From Terribacillus saccharophilus (GTDB taxonomy: Bacteria > Bacillota > Bacilli > Bacillales > Amphibacillaceae), in NCBI RefSeq assembly GCF_002272745.1, contig NZ_NPBD01000001.1, positions 62,001 through 126,000 on the forward strand: 64,000 nucleotides of DNA, read 5' to 3'. Under the pieces are notes generated by a model. It was not told the origin of the DNA. It did no database searches and saw only the letters and a program-made list of their open reading frames with translations. Within the stretch, counting starts at the first letter, position 1, and the number at the start of each line of letters is the position of its first letter. The translations under genes and the position numbers were made by a program. Below, in pieces: positions 9,198 through 17,122 of this stretch.

Positions 9198-9945
9198 AAT
9201 GCTTTGCCCAACCCTTCTGCGTTATAAAATCCTTCATATATACACGTTTTGGGATGCGGAGCTTATCTGTAGCCTGCTCGGTCCAGGTAGTCTTCATACT
9301 GTTTTCGATCCGGTCCACATAATATGACTGGATGGTACGGTCATATTCCTCCAATTGAGCATTCAGCAAGCCTTTATCCACATTATATCTGTTTTCATGA
9401 TAAACACTTCCGAACGGCAGCCGCGGTTTCTTTTCATTCACTTTTTCGGGATAGCCAACAGCAATCCCGAACAGCGGTAATACTTGAGCAGGGACGCCAA
9501 GGCTTGCAGAAACACCGGCCAGATTATTTCGAAGACCGCCTATATAACAAATGCCCAGCCCCATCGATTCTGCTGCAATGGCAAGGTTTTGAGCAGCGAG
9601 CGAAGCATCGATTGTACCGATCAGCAAAGCTTCTGTACCTTGAATCGTTTCGGAAATGTCTGCTCGCAAATTGCTTGCCATTTCCTTATGGCGGTAGAAA
9701 TCAGCACAAAAAACAAAGAAGTGGCCATTGTTCACGACATATTCCTGGCTGCCTGCATAAGTGCTAAGCTCTTTTTTCACTAAAGGATCGCTAACACCGA
9801 TAATGGAGTACGCCTGGAGGAAGCTCGACGTGGATGCTGCTTGAGCAGCGGAAACGAGTTCCTTAATCTGTTCCTCTGTAAGGCGCTCGGAAGTAAATGA
9901 TCTTACTGATTTGTGGCTAAGGATAGTTTGCAAAACATCAGACAT
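9196..9945 (-). CDS. nfrA: NADPH-dependent FMN oxidoreductase/nitroreductase NfrA
   Basis: A 249-residue flavoprotein, exactly the length of B. subtilis NfrA and similar along its length. It reduces FMN, nitro compounds and peroxides using NADPH as a homodimer in the cytosol. Characteristic segments are RSFT near residue 14, AASTSSFLQAYS, NGHFFVFCAD, AAESMGLGICYIGG and PLFGIAVGYP. The upstream in-frame ATG at 10017 is not used: GGGGGAG sits just before ATG 9945 and homologues start there. A cre-like CcpA site lies about 60 nt upstream (10003-10016), suggesting catabolite control. Confidence 0.92.
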   Translation of the reverse strand: MSDVLQTILSHKSVRSFTSERLTEEQIKELVSAAQAASTSSFLQAYSIIGVSDPLVKKELSTYAGSQEYVVNNGHFFVFCADFYRHKEMASNLRADISETIQGTEALLIGTIDASLAAQNLAIAAESMGLGICYIGGLRNNLAGVSASLGVPAQVLPLFGIAVGYPEKVNEKKPRLPFGSVYHENRYNVDKGLLNAQLEEYDRTIQSYYVDRIENSMKTTWTEQATDKLRIPKRVYMKDFITQKGWAKH

Positions 9946-10002
9946 CGTATTCTCCCCCTTTTTTATAAGGATACACAAATTTGTCACATTTGTAACTAAA
10001 AA

Positions 10003-10016
10003 TGTTTGCGCTTTCA
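10003..10016 (-). promoter_or_regulatory. cre-like CcpA site upstream of nfrA
   Basis: TGAAAGCGCAAACA on the minus strand matches the cre consensus TGNAANCGNWWWCA at every fixed position. It lies between the divergent nfrA and the small ORF at 10088. Confidence 0.6.
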
Positions 10017-10087
10017 TAAATAGAATCAGTCAAGCTATTGAAGCATATACTGTCATGATTCTACATACATACAAGTGAGGTGGGAGC

Positions 10088-10204
10088 ATGGAGACATTCA
10101 TGACTGTTTTATCTGTATTCGTCGTAGGAGGCTTGCTCCTCCTGCGAGGATATGCCATGTCATATCGAAGAAAGAACAGGAGGGATAGAGATGGGGAAGA
10201 GTGA
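10088..10204 (+). CDS. 38-residue predicted membrane peptide overlapping the yhbB homologue
   Basis: ATG 10088 follows GAGGTGGGAGC and opens a 38-codon frame: [15 protein letters not shown], one hydrophobic helix (~residues 5-20), then a very basic/acidic tail ([10 protein letters not shown]). The TGA at 10202-10204 overlaps the first codons of the next gene (ATG 10191), in a different frame. The next gene's AGGAGGG lies inside this ORF, so coupling is likely. I do not recognise the family. The Shine-Dalgarno site, helix and overlap support a real gene, but it is too short to be sure. Confidence 0.5.
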   Translation: METFMTVLSVFVVGGLLLLRGYAMSYRRKNRRDRDGEE

Positions 10205-11042
10205 ACAGCTGGCGGATTATTGGATACAGAAAGTTGACGGGAAGAAAGACGAGAATTGGCTCGTCAAACGGATTGAATCTCATGAAAAAGACGGGGCAAA
10301 GGTTGCGCAGGTCCGAGGAGAAGGAACAATACTAAGCGAAGAACACGATGGAGAGGAAGATATCATCACCTATCGCTTGTGCGCAACCTTTCTCGTGCAT
10401 AAGCAGCATGCAACGTATCATGAAGAAGAAGTGCATACACATATAGCTCGTATGCGTGATGGGCAAATCATTCATGATGAGCGAGTCGAGGACGCTGTTC
10501 AGCCGCATGTTCAAGGGCTTGTTGTTTTTGAGAGTAATGATCAGGATTTTGACCGGCAATTCACCTATGACAGACGGGCAGCTGTTCAGTATGCCGAACG
10601 ATGGTGGAATGATTATAATCCTGCTTACAAGAAATTTGAAGTTGATTGCACAAATTATGTCTCCCAGTGCCTGCGGGCAGGCGGAGCGCCAATGCGGGGA
10701 GAACCGGACAGGAATTCAGGATGGTGGTTCAATGGAGAAAACTGGAGCTATAGTTTCACAGTAGCGAATGCTTTACGGTGGTATTTGAGCGGATCGACGC
10801 AAGGTTTACGCGGTAAGGAAGTAGCAGATGCGAGACTGCTGAGGCCTGGCGATGTGATTTGTTATGATTTTGAGGGGGACGGGAACTACAATCACAATAC
10901 GATAGTGGTAGCCCGAAACGCACAGGGTGAGCCATTGGTCAATGCCCACACCGCCAACAGCAGAATGCGTCATTGGGCATACGTTGACTCCCCGGCTTAC
11001 ACAGAGAACGTTGTGTATAAATTTTTCCAGATTGGGCTATGA
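10191..11042 (+). CDS. YhbB-like putative amidase-domain protein
   Basis: A 283-residue protein with an uncharacterised N-terminal half and a C-terminal Amidase_6 domain (~residues 135-283). The domain shows [19 protein letters not shown], a conserved [15 protein letters not shown] with the candidate nucleophilic Cys, and a late His in YNHNTIVV. The fold belongs to the NlpC/P60-like papain group acting on cell-wall peptides, but activity of this family is unproven. No signal peptide is seen. ATG 10191 is favoured over 10152 because AGGAGGG is 6 nt before it. In B. subtilis yhbB also sits between queG and trmL. Confidence 0.8.
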   Translation: MGKSEQLADYWIQKVDGKKDENWLVKRIESHEKDGAKVAQVRGEGTILSEEHDGEEDIITYRLCATFLVHKQHATYHEEEVHTHIARMRDGQIIHDERVEDAVQPHVQGLVVFESNDQDFDRQFTYDRRAAVQYAERWWNDYNPAYKKFEVDCTNYVSQCLRAGGAPMRGEPDRNSGWWFNGENWSYSFTVANALRWYLSGSTQGLRGKEVADARLLRPGDVICYDFEGDGNYNHNTIVVARNAQGEPLVNAHTANSRMRHWAYVDSPAYTENVVYKFFQIGL

Positions 11043-11060
11043 TCTCTGCTATGCTATACT
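11032..11060 (+). promoter_or_regulatory. Sigma-A promoter of trmL
   Basis: TTGGGC (11032-11037), 17-nt spacer, TATACT (11055-11060); it overlaps the end of the yhbB homologue and lies 38 nt before the trmL start. Confidence 0.55.
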
Positions 11061-11097
11061 GATAAGGTTGAAAGTTGAAAAGCAGAGGTGAAAGTAT

Positions 11098-11571
11098 ATG
11101 CCAAGACATATCGTACTATTCCAGCCAGAAATCCCAGCTAATACAGGTAACATTGCTCGTACCTGCCTTGCGACAGATACGGCTTTGCATCTAATTCGTC
11201 CGCTTGGTTTCTCGACGGATGACAAAATGCTGAGAAGATCAGGATTGGACTATTGGCATGACGTGGATATTCATTACTACGATAGTATAGAAGAGTTATA
11301 TGAAAAATTTCCGGAAGGTGTCTTTTATTATATAGAGAACTTCGGTACCAAGCATTATTCAGATTATGATTTCAGCGATACAGATCAAGATCTGCTATTC
11401 GTTTTTGGTCGGGAATCGACTGGCATTCCGAAAGATTTACTTGTAGGGAAAGAGGAGCAATGCCTTCGTATTCATATGACAGATAAAGTACGATCTTTGA
11501 ATCTGTCTAATACAGCAGCAATTATTATCTATGAGGCCCTTCGTCAGCAGCGCTTCGATGGCTTATCCTAA
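11098..11571 (+). CDS. trmL: tRNA (cytidine/uridine-34-2'-O)-methyltransferase TrmL
   Basis: A 157-residue SPOUT-fold methyltransferase that 2'-O-methylates the wobble base of tRNA-Leu isoacceptors using SAM. The N-terminal HIVLFQPEIPANTGNIARTC and the trefoil-knot motifs VFGRESTGIP and IHMTDKVRSLNLSNTAAI are diagnostic. Length matches B. subtilis CspR/TrmL (160 aa). ATG 11098 follows AGAGGTGAAAG. The function (wobble modification) pairs loosely with QueG nearby, and the gene order is shared with B. subtilis. Confidence 0.95.
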   Translation: MPRHIVLFQPEIPANTGNIARTCLATDTALHLIRPLGFSTDDKMLRRSGLDYWHDVDIHYYDSIEELYEKFPEGVFYYIENFGTKHYSDYDFSDTDQDLLFVFGRESTGIPKDLLVGKEEQCLRIHMTDKVRSLNLSNTAAIIIYEALRQQRFDGLS

Positions 11572-11600
11572 ACTGCACTTAGCGTGCAGTTTATTTTTTT
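11570..11600 (+). terminator. Intrinsic terminator after trmL
   Basis: AAACTGCAC pairs with GTGCAGTTT around TTAGC, then a T-run. Confidence 0.9.
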
Positions 11601-11725
11601 ATAGTTGTTTAGACATGGATAAAATGAAGTAAATATAGTACTTTCACCTGTTTTATTTGGTAGCATTATACTAATGTCACTTATATCCGGTGGATTTACT
11701 GGTGTGGCAAGGTATAATGGAGTCC

Positions 11726-12055
11726 ATGAATAATATGAGAGATTACACGCTATTGCTTCGGGCATTTGGAGATAAGCTTCGATATCTGAGAAAAAAACAG
11801 ATGCTGACACAGGAAGAATTGGCTGGCATGGCGGGTTTTAATCGATCGTACTACTCCGATGTTGAAAACGGAAAGCGAAATATTTCTTTTGTTGGTATCA
11901 GCAAATTGGCGATAGCGCTGAATGTGGAAATGTGTGAGCTGCTGCCGACGAAAGATGAATACCATAAGCTGCTTGATTCGGAAGCAAAAAACAACCAAGA
12001 AACAATTACATACATATACGGCAGCACTGTTGAAAGGCAGTTACGCAAAACTTGA
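11726..12055 (+). CDS. XRE-family helix-turn-helix regulator
   Basis: About 109 residues. An XRE/Cro-CI HTH covers residues ~10-65 (LRYLRKKQMLTQEELAGMAG, then YYSDVENGKRNISF), followed by a short polar tail of unknown role. It is a DNA-binding regulator, target unknown. Three in-frame ATGs are possible (11717, 11726, 11735); a GGAG at 11719-11722 is close to all of them and a TATAAT box overlaps 11713-11718, so the start is uncertain. It forms a single unit with its own terminator. It resembles small SinR-like or restriction-controller-like proteins, but no restriction genes are nearby. Confidence 0.75.
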   Translation: MNNMRDYTLLLRAFGDKLRYLRKKQMLTQEELAGMAGFNRSYYSDVENGKRNISFVGISKLAIALNVEMCELLPTKDEYHKLLDSEAKNNQETITYIYGSTVERQLRKT

Positions 12056-12107
12056 GGGGCTAAGGAATACGATTCTATGCCAGCCAGTTGCGAAGATGGA
12101 TTCTCAG

Positions 12108-12131
12108 GCTGCCAGACATGGCAGCTTTTTT
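12108..12131 (+). terminator. Intrinsic terminator between the XRE gene and the HD-GYP gene
   Basis: GCTGCCA pairs with TGGCAGC around GACA, followed by six T. It lies only ~17 nt before the next start codon, so the HD-GYP gene may be read partly by read-through. Confidence 0.85.
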
Positions 12132-12148
12132 GAAAAAGGAGAATGAAA

Positions 12149-13171
12149 TTGATTTTAAAACGTAAACGCATCCAAGACATACTACTAGGTGATTATTTGG
12201 GCAGTGATATTGTCCTGGCAGACAAAACAAAATTGGATAAAGGGACAGTCGTCACTGCAGCTTTACTGGAACAGCTGAAGCATAACAGAGTGCCTTCGGT
12301 CGTCGTTGAAACCGAGGAAGAGGAAACTGCTGATCTATTTAGCAAGACAGATCGCCTCCAGCAGATGATTCAGCAGCTGCTGGAGAAAGAAACTGATCAT
12401 CAAGCAACATATAAGCGGAGTATGGAAAAGCATTTTTACACAAATTTGTCTTATATCGCTTTCGAGTACCGCTATGGAAAACTACTTTATGAGGAAGAAA
12501 GCATTCGTTTCTTGAAGGATTTGTACATCAAAAGCCTGAAGACAATGGGGAGGAGCAGTCTTTGGCATATGCTTGAGCAAAGAGATCCCTATGCTTTTAT
12601 TCATTCTTTAGATGTTTTTGTAATCGGTACAATGCTCGCTTACCATATGAATGTCGTCCAGTTGGATCTTTGTGCAACAGGGTATTTATTCCACGATATC
12701 GGAAAGCTTGAAATTTCTCGCGAAATCCTCGATAAAACATCTACACTGACAAAAGAGGAATATGAAATTGTACAAACGCATACGGTCAAAGGAGAGACAC
12801 TCCTGCAGCAGACAGGTGAGCCTTTACTAGGTCGCTATGCGCGAAGTCATCACGAACGGCTGAATCGTAAAGGCTATCCAGATGGCGCTTATTTACCAGA
12901 ACTAGGGATGGATCTGCAGATTTTAGCTGTAGTCGATACGTTTTCAGCTTTGACACTTTCCCGCACCTATCGGGAAGTGCTTCCCGCAGCAGAAGCTATT
13001 CAGCTGATGCTGGAGATGTCAGAAGCATATCCGAAGAAGATCGTGAAGAAACTGGCGCAGCTGATGCATATTTTCCCTAATGATAAAAAAACACTTCAGC
13101 TTGATGATGTCATGCTGGATAAATATACGAACGAATCGTACATGGAAATTGGATGGAAGCAGAAGCCGTAA
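12149..13171 (+). CDS. HD-GYP domain phosphohydrolase
   Basis: About 340 residues: an N-terminal ~130-residue region without a recognised fold, then an HD-GYP domain. The domain shows HSLDVFVIG, the HDIGKLEIS metal motif, HTVKGETLL, HHERLNRKGYPDG (the GYP signature) and VDTFSALT..RTYRE. Such proteins hydrolyse cyclic di-GMP or related dinucleotides; which one is not readable. ATG 12143 is almost on top of GGAG (12138-12141), whereas TTG 12149 is 7 nt away in the same frame, so TTG is proposed as the start. It is separate from the prkA unit downstream. Confidence 0.85.
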   Translation: MILKRKRIQDILLGDYLGSDIVLADKTKLDKGTVVTAALLEQLKHNRVPSVVVETEEEETADLFSKTDRLQQMIQQLLEKETDHQATYKRSMEKHFYTNLSYIAFEYRYGKLLYEEESIRFLKDLYIKSLKTMGRSSLWHMLEQRDPYAFIHSLDVFVIGTMLAYHMNVVQLDLCATGYLFHDIGKLEISREILDKTSTLTKEEYEIVQTHTVKGETLLQQTGEPLLGRYARSHHERLNRKGYPDGAYLPELGMDLQILAVVDTFSALTLSRTYREVLPAAEAIQLMLEMSEAYPKKIVKKLAQLMHIFPNDKKTLQLDDVMLDKYTNESYMEIGWKQKP

Positions 13172-13194
13172 GCAGACGCGAAATGGATTTGCTG

Positions 13195-13223
13195 GCATTA
13201 TAGCCAAACCCTGGGCATACATT
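13195..13223 (+). promoter_or_regulatory. Candidate mother-cell sigma-E promoter of prkA
   Basis: CATACATT at 13216-13223 matches the sigma-E -10 consensus CATACANT. GCATTAT at 13195-13201 resembles the -35 GCATATT; spacing is 14 nt. To my knowledge prkA is a sigma-E-regulon gene in B. subtilis. Confidence 0.6.
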
Positions 13224-13266
13224 AAGGTAATCGCCTTTTGTTTAACAATGCCTGGGAGGTTAATGA

Positions 13267-15165
13267 ATGATGAATATATTGGATAAGGTACAGCAGTATC
13301 GCCAGGAACAAGAGAAGCTCCACTGGGAAGGAACGCTCGCTGATTATCTGCGTTTGTTGAAAGATCGGCCTTATCTTGCTCAATCTGCACATTCCCGTGT
13401 ATATAACATGATCAAGCATAAAGGCATTGAAGAAGAAGATGGAGTGAAAAACTATAGCTTCTTCAAGGACTCGTTATTCGGTTTGGAAGAACCGCTTGAA
13501 AAGCTAGTCGAGGAATACTTCCATCCGGCTGCTCGGAGACTGGATGTACGCAAACGAATTCTCCTGCTCATGGGACCAGTAAGTGGAGGGAAATCCACAC
13601 TTGTCAGTTTGCTCAAACGCGGGCTGGAGGAATATACCCTGACAGATGAAGGTGCAGTTTATGCCATAAAAGGCTGCCCAATGCATGAGGATCCGCTTCA
13701 TCTGATTCCGGCACATCTTCGCAAGGATTTCGAAGACGAGTATGGAATCCGGATTGAGGGGAATCTCTCTCCATTAAACGTAATGCGCTTGGAAGAAGAG
13801 TATGATGGAAGAATCGAGGATGTTGTTGTTGAACGGATTTTCTTTTCCGAAGATAAACGATCAGGAATTGGTACGTTCAGCCCTTCTGATCCTAAATCTC
13901 AGGATATTGCAGATCTGACGGGTTCCATCGATTTCTCCACCATCGCGGAATATGGATCAGAATCGGATCCTAGGGCTTATCGCTTTGACGGAGAACTTAA
14001 TAAAGCCAATCGCGGCCTGATGGAGTTCCAGGAGATGCTGAAATGCGATGAGAAGTTTCTTTGGCATCTGCTTTCCTTGACGCAGGAAGGCAACTTCAAA
14101 GCAGGACGCTTTGCCTTGATCAGTGCGGATGAATTGATTGTGGCACATACGAACGAATCAGAGTATCGTTCATTCATTTCGAATAAGAAGAATGAAGCAT
14201 TGCATTCCCGGATGATCGTTATGCCGGTTCCTTATAATCTTAAGGTTGATGAAGAAGAGAAAATCTATCAAAAAATGATATCGGAAAGCGATATTAAAGA
14301 TGTCCATATCGCTCCTCATACACTGAAGATTGCTGCGATGTTCACCATTCTTACGAGATTGAAAGAATCGAACCAAGGCGGCATCAGTTTGCTGAAGAAG
14401 ATGCATCTCTATAATGGGAGGCAGCTGGAAGGCTTCAGTGACGCAGATATCCAAGAACTTAAAAAAGAACACAGCGATGAAGGGATGAGCGGAATTGATC
14501 CGCGCTATGTAATCAACCGAATTTCCAGTACGATCATTAAAAAAGAAATGCGTTCCATTAATGCATTGGACGTACTCCGTTCTTTAAAGGATGGCCTTAG
14601 CAGCCATGCATCCATTTCGAAGGAAGACCGGGAGCGCTATTTGAACTACATCGCTGTAGCAAGGAAAGAATATGATGAAATCGCGAAGAAGGAAGTACAG
14701 AAAGCATTCGTCTATGCTTATGAAGAATCTGCTAAAACGTTGATGGATAATTATCTAGATAATGTCGAAGCTTATTGCAATAAGACAAAGCTGCATGATC
14801 CATTAACAGGGGATGAAATGCCTTCTGATGAAAAGCTTATGCGTTCCATTGAGGAGCAAATTGGGATTTCGGAGAATGCAAAGAAGGCTTTCCGTGAAGA
14901 GATCCTTATCCGAATCTCGGCGTATGCACGTAAAGGGAAGAAGTTCGATTATCAATCTCATGAACGGCTGCGGGAAGCAATCCAGAAAAAGCTATTTTCT
15001 GATCTGAAGGATGTAGTGAAAATTACAACGTCCATCAAAACTCCAGATGAGCAGCAGTTAAAGAAAATGAATGAAGTAGTCGCAACATTGATTGATGAAT
15101 ATGATTATAATTCCACATCGGCAAACGACCTGCTCCGTTATGTAGGAAGTTTGTTGAACAGATAA
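13267..15165 (+). CDS. prkA: PrkA serine protein kinase / AAA+ protein
   Basis: A 632-residue cytosolic protein with the PrkA AAA+ domain in the N-terminal two thirds (Walker A GPVSGGKST at ~103-111, VVVERIFFSED, GLMEFQEMLK) and the PrkA C-terminal kinase-like domain. Described as a Ser kinase or AAA protease involved in sporulation. B. subtilis PrkA begins MDIL, which aligns with the second Met (13270); GGGAGG at 13254-13259 suits either start. In B. subtilis yhbH follows prkA directly; here yhbH lies 16 kb away, beyond odhAB and the ger operon. Confidence 0.95.
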   Translation: MMNILDKVQQYRQEQEKLHWEGTLADYLRLLKDRPYLAQSAHSRVYNMIKHKGIEEEDGVKNYSFFKDSLFGLEEPLEKLVEEYFHPAARRLDVRKRILLLMGPVSGGKSTLVSLLKRGLEEYTLTDEGAVYAIKGCPMHEDPLHLIPAHLRKDFEDEYGIRIEGNLSPLNVMRLEEEYDGRIEDVVVERIFFSEDKRSGIGTFSPSDPKSQDIADLTGSIDFSTIAEYGSESDPRAYRFDGELNKANRGLMEFQEMLKCDEKFLWHLLSLTQEGNFKAGRFALISADELIVAHTNESEYRSFISNKKNEALHSRMIVMPVPYNLKVDEEEKIYQKMISESDIKDVHIAPHTLKIAAMFTILTRLKESNQGGISLLKKMHLYNGRQLEGFSDADIQELKKEHSDEGMSGIDPRYVINRISSTIIKKEMRSINALDVLRSLKDGLSSHASISKEDRERYLNYIAVARKEYDEIAKKEVQKAFVYAYEESAKTLMDNYLDNVEAYCNKTKLHDPLTGDEMPSDEKLMRSIEEQIGISENAKKAFREEILIRISAYARKGKKFDYQSHERLREAIQKKLFSDLKDVVKITTSIKTPDEQQLKKMNEVVATLIDEYDYNSTSANDLLRYVGSLLNR

Positions 15166-15167
15166 AA

Positions 15168-15197
15168 ATAAGCCGCCGGGATCCCGGCGGCTTATTT
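15168..15197. terminator. Bidirectional terminator after prkA
   Basis: Perfect palindrome AAGCCGCCGGGATCCCGGCGGCTT flanked by A and T tracts; serves prkA and the convergent TSUP gene. Confidence 0.9.
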
Positions 15198-15203
15198 GTG
15201 TGT

Positions 15204-15974
15204 TTAGGCAGATAATAGTAAAAATCCTGCAAATATCGGAAGCAGTACCATCGCTGTCTTCAAGTAGACAGGACGAACACGTTTTGTGAATTTCGCTCCA
15301 ACATAAGAACCAATCATCGTTCCTGCAACTACTTCCAGAAGTAATTTGATATCTAGAAAGCCGAGCTGTGCATAGCCGACTCCGCCAGCCAAGGCGATTG
15401 GAATGATAATCATCATTGTCGTACCTGCAGATTGCTGCGCAGACAGTCCGAGCAAGATAAGCAGTCCGATTTGGATGAATGGAGCAGAACCAATCCCGAA
15501 CAATCCGGATAGTGCCCCGGTTAAGATACCGAGCAGTGCAGCTGAAATAAAATAGATAACTTTATTTTGGTAGATGAATGCACTAATTGTATTCCCTTTG
15601 TCTGAGGGCTTGCCCATCAGCAAAAGACGAATGCAAAGAACTACGCCAGATAGGACGAGCATTCCAGCCGTAAGATAATTTAGGATATCTTCTGGGATGA
15701 ATCCAGAAAAATGGGAACTGATGAAAGCGCCAACCGCCCCAAAGATTCCAATGATTAAACCTGCCCGTAATGTCACATTCCCTTCCCGGTAGTGGCTGAC
15801 TGCACCCGAGAACGAGGAGAATAGCATGGATGCCAGAGCAGTACCTAATGCCACGTGAATCGGGAAACCGAACAGCACTGTCAGAATGCTGATGATGAAA
15901 CCAGATCCTCCAGCCCCGACAAATCCGACAATAAGACCAGCGGCAATCATAATAAGGATAATTTCAATAGCCAT
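15204..15974 (-). CDS. TSUP/TauE-SafE family membrane transporter
   Basis: A 256-residue polytopic membrane protein with about eight helices and the two-fold repeat typical of TauE/SafE: a glycine-rich GFVGAGGSGFI near the N-terminus and GALSGLFGIGSAPFIQI in the second half. The family exports or imports sulfur-containing organic anions such as sulfite, sulfoacetate or taurine; the substrate here is unknown. A LysR regulator is transcribed divergently just upstream, a common arrangement in which the regulator controls the transporter. Start ATG 15974 follows GAGGGA. Confidence 0.85.
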   Translation of the reverse strand: MAIEIILIMIAAGLIVGFVGAGGSGFIISILTVLFGFPIHVALGTALASMLFSSFSGAVSHYREGNVTLRAGLIIGIFGAVGAFISSHFSGFIPEDILNYLTAGMLVLSGVVLCIRLLLMGKPSDKGNTISAFIYQNKVIYFISAALLGILTGALSGLFGIGSAPFIQIGLLILLGLSAQQSAGTTMMIIIPIALAGGVGYAQLGFLDIKLLLEVVAGTMIGSYVGAKFTKRVRPVYLKTAMVLLPIFAGFLLLSA

Positions 15975-16006
15975 AATAGTTCCCTCATTTCTTGTTGTAC
16001 TTTTAG

Positions 16007-16035
16007 TTAACCATACAGAAATGGTATTGTATAAT
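16007..16035 (+). promoter_or_regulatory. Promoter of the LysR gene and divergent operator region
   Basis: TTAACC (16007-16012), 17 nt, TATAAT (16030-16035). Just downstream, TGCAT and ATGCA half-sites (16035-16060) flank AT-rich DNA, compatible with a LysR T-N11-A type site. The TSUP start is 32 nt to the left. Confidence 0.45.
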
Positions 16036-16080
16036 GCATAAATAACATATAAAAGATGCAGAAAAGGTATAGGTGAATTT

Positions 16081-16965
16081 ATGGAGTGGCAGCAGTTAGT
16101 TTATTTTAAGGAAGTAGCAGAGCGAGAGCATTATCTTCAGGCAGCAAAGGCTTTGGCTATCTCTCAGCCTGCCTTGAGCCGTTCGATTCAGAAGCTGGAA
16201 GAGCAGCTGGGAGTCCCGCTTTTTGAGAAAAGGGGGCGAGGAATTGTTCGGAGCAGTTACGGGGATGCTTTCTATACACATGCCGTCAAAATATTAGAGG
16301 AAATGGAGAAGGCAGAAAAGCACATACGGAAGATGAAGGATCCGCAGTATGGGGAAATTACCCTCGGATTTATGAGGTCGCAGGGACTGCAGCATATACC
16401 CCGACTGTTAAAACAGTACAGGGAGATTTATCCATCCGTCGAGTTCTCCCTGAACCAAGGCTCGACAGAAGAGCTAATCAATCAGTTAAGAGAAGGTAAG
16501 CTTGATTTATGTATCTGTAATATGGACCAGGGAGTGGAAGGCCTAACTTGGCGAAAGCTGTGGACAGATCAGCTTTATGTGTATGTATCAGATACACATC
16601 CGCTTGCAAATGAAGAGCAGTTGGCATTACATCAGATAGAAGAAGAGCCCTTCCTGCTTATTCGCCCAGGCTATAGTGCCCGGGTGATGTTTGAACAGAT
16701 AGTCGAAAAATATGGACTGGAACCGAATGTGGCGTTCGAAAGTGAGGATATGATGACAATTCTGGGATTTGTTGCGGCAGGACAGGGCATTGCGCTGCTT
16801 CCATCCTTGGAAACACTTCAAATGTCTCATGTCAGGAGCATTCCTCTCATCGAACCGACAGAAAGGCAAATCGGTGTAGCTTGGCGTGAGGGCAGTGTAC
16901 GCTCTCCAGCTAGCGACCATTTTATTGAACAGCTTGTCACTTACTCAACAAAACTTGAAGAATAA
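16081..16965 (+). CDS. LysR-family transcriptional regulator
   Basis: A 294-residue LTTR: N-terminal winged HTH (residues 1-60: YFKEVAEREHYLQAAKALAI, ..SQPALSRSIQKLE, FEKRGRGI) and a C-terminal substrate-binding domain (~90-294) with two alpha/beta lobes. The coinducer is unknown. It is divergent from the TSUP transporter with a 106-nt shared region and is probably its regulator. The general look is of the CysL/YwfK/CidR-type subgroup, but I cannot assign it further. Confidence 0.88.
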   Translation: MEWQQLVYFKEVAEREHYLQAAKALAISQPALSRSIQKLEEQLGVPLFEKRGRGIVRSSYGDAFYTHAVKILEEMEKAEKHIRKMKDPQYGEITLGFMRSQGLQHIPRLLKQYREIYPSVEFSLNQGSTEELINQLREGKLDLCICNMDQGVEGLTWRKLWTDQLYVYVSDTHPLANEEQLALHQIEEEPFLLIRPGYSARVMFEQIVEKYGLEPNVAFESEDMMTILGFVAAGQGIALLPSLETLQMSHVRSIPLIEPTERQIGVAWREGSVRSPASDHFIEQLVTYSTKLEE

Positions 16966-16991
16966 AGCGGCTTTATGTCGCTTTATTTTTT
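16961..16991 (+). terminator. Intrinsic terminator after the LysR gene
   Basis: AATAAAGCG pairs with CGCTTTATT, followed by T's; overlaps the stop codon. Confidence 0.8.
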
Positions 16992-17122
16992 TCTGGTTAA
17001 TACTTTAGGATATTTTGTCGAAGCATTATGACAACAATTTACAATCTCTTTATTGGTCCTTAATACATAAATTCTAGAATTAATGCGGGGAGACAATCCC
17101 GATAAAAGATAGGGGGAGCTAT

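Noticed and set aside
11690..12055. Restriction-modification control protein
   Set aside because: The HTH resembles C proteins in size, but no methylase or endonuclease gene is nearby.
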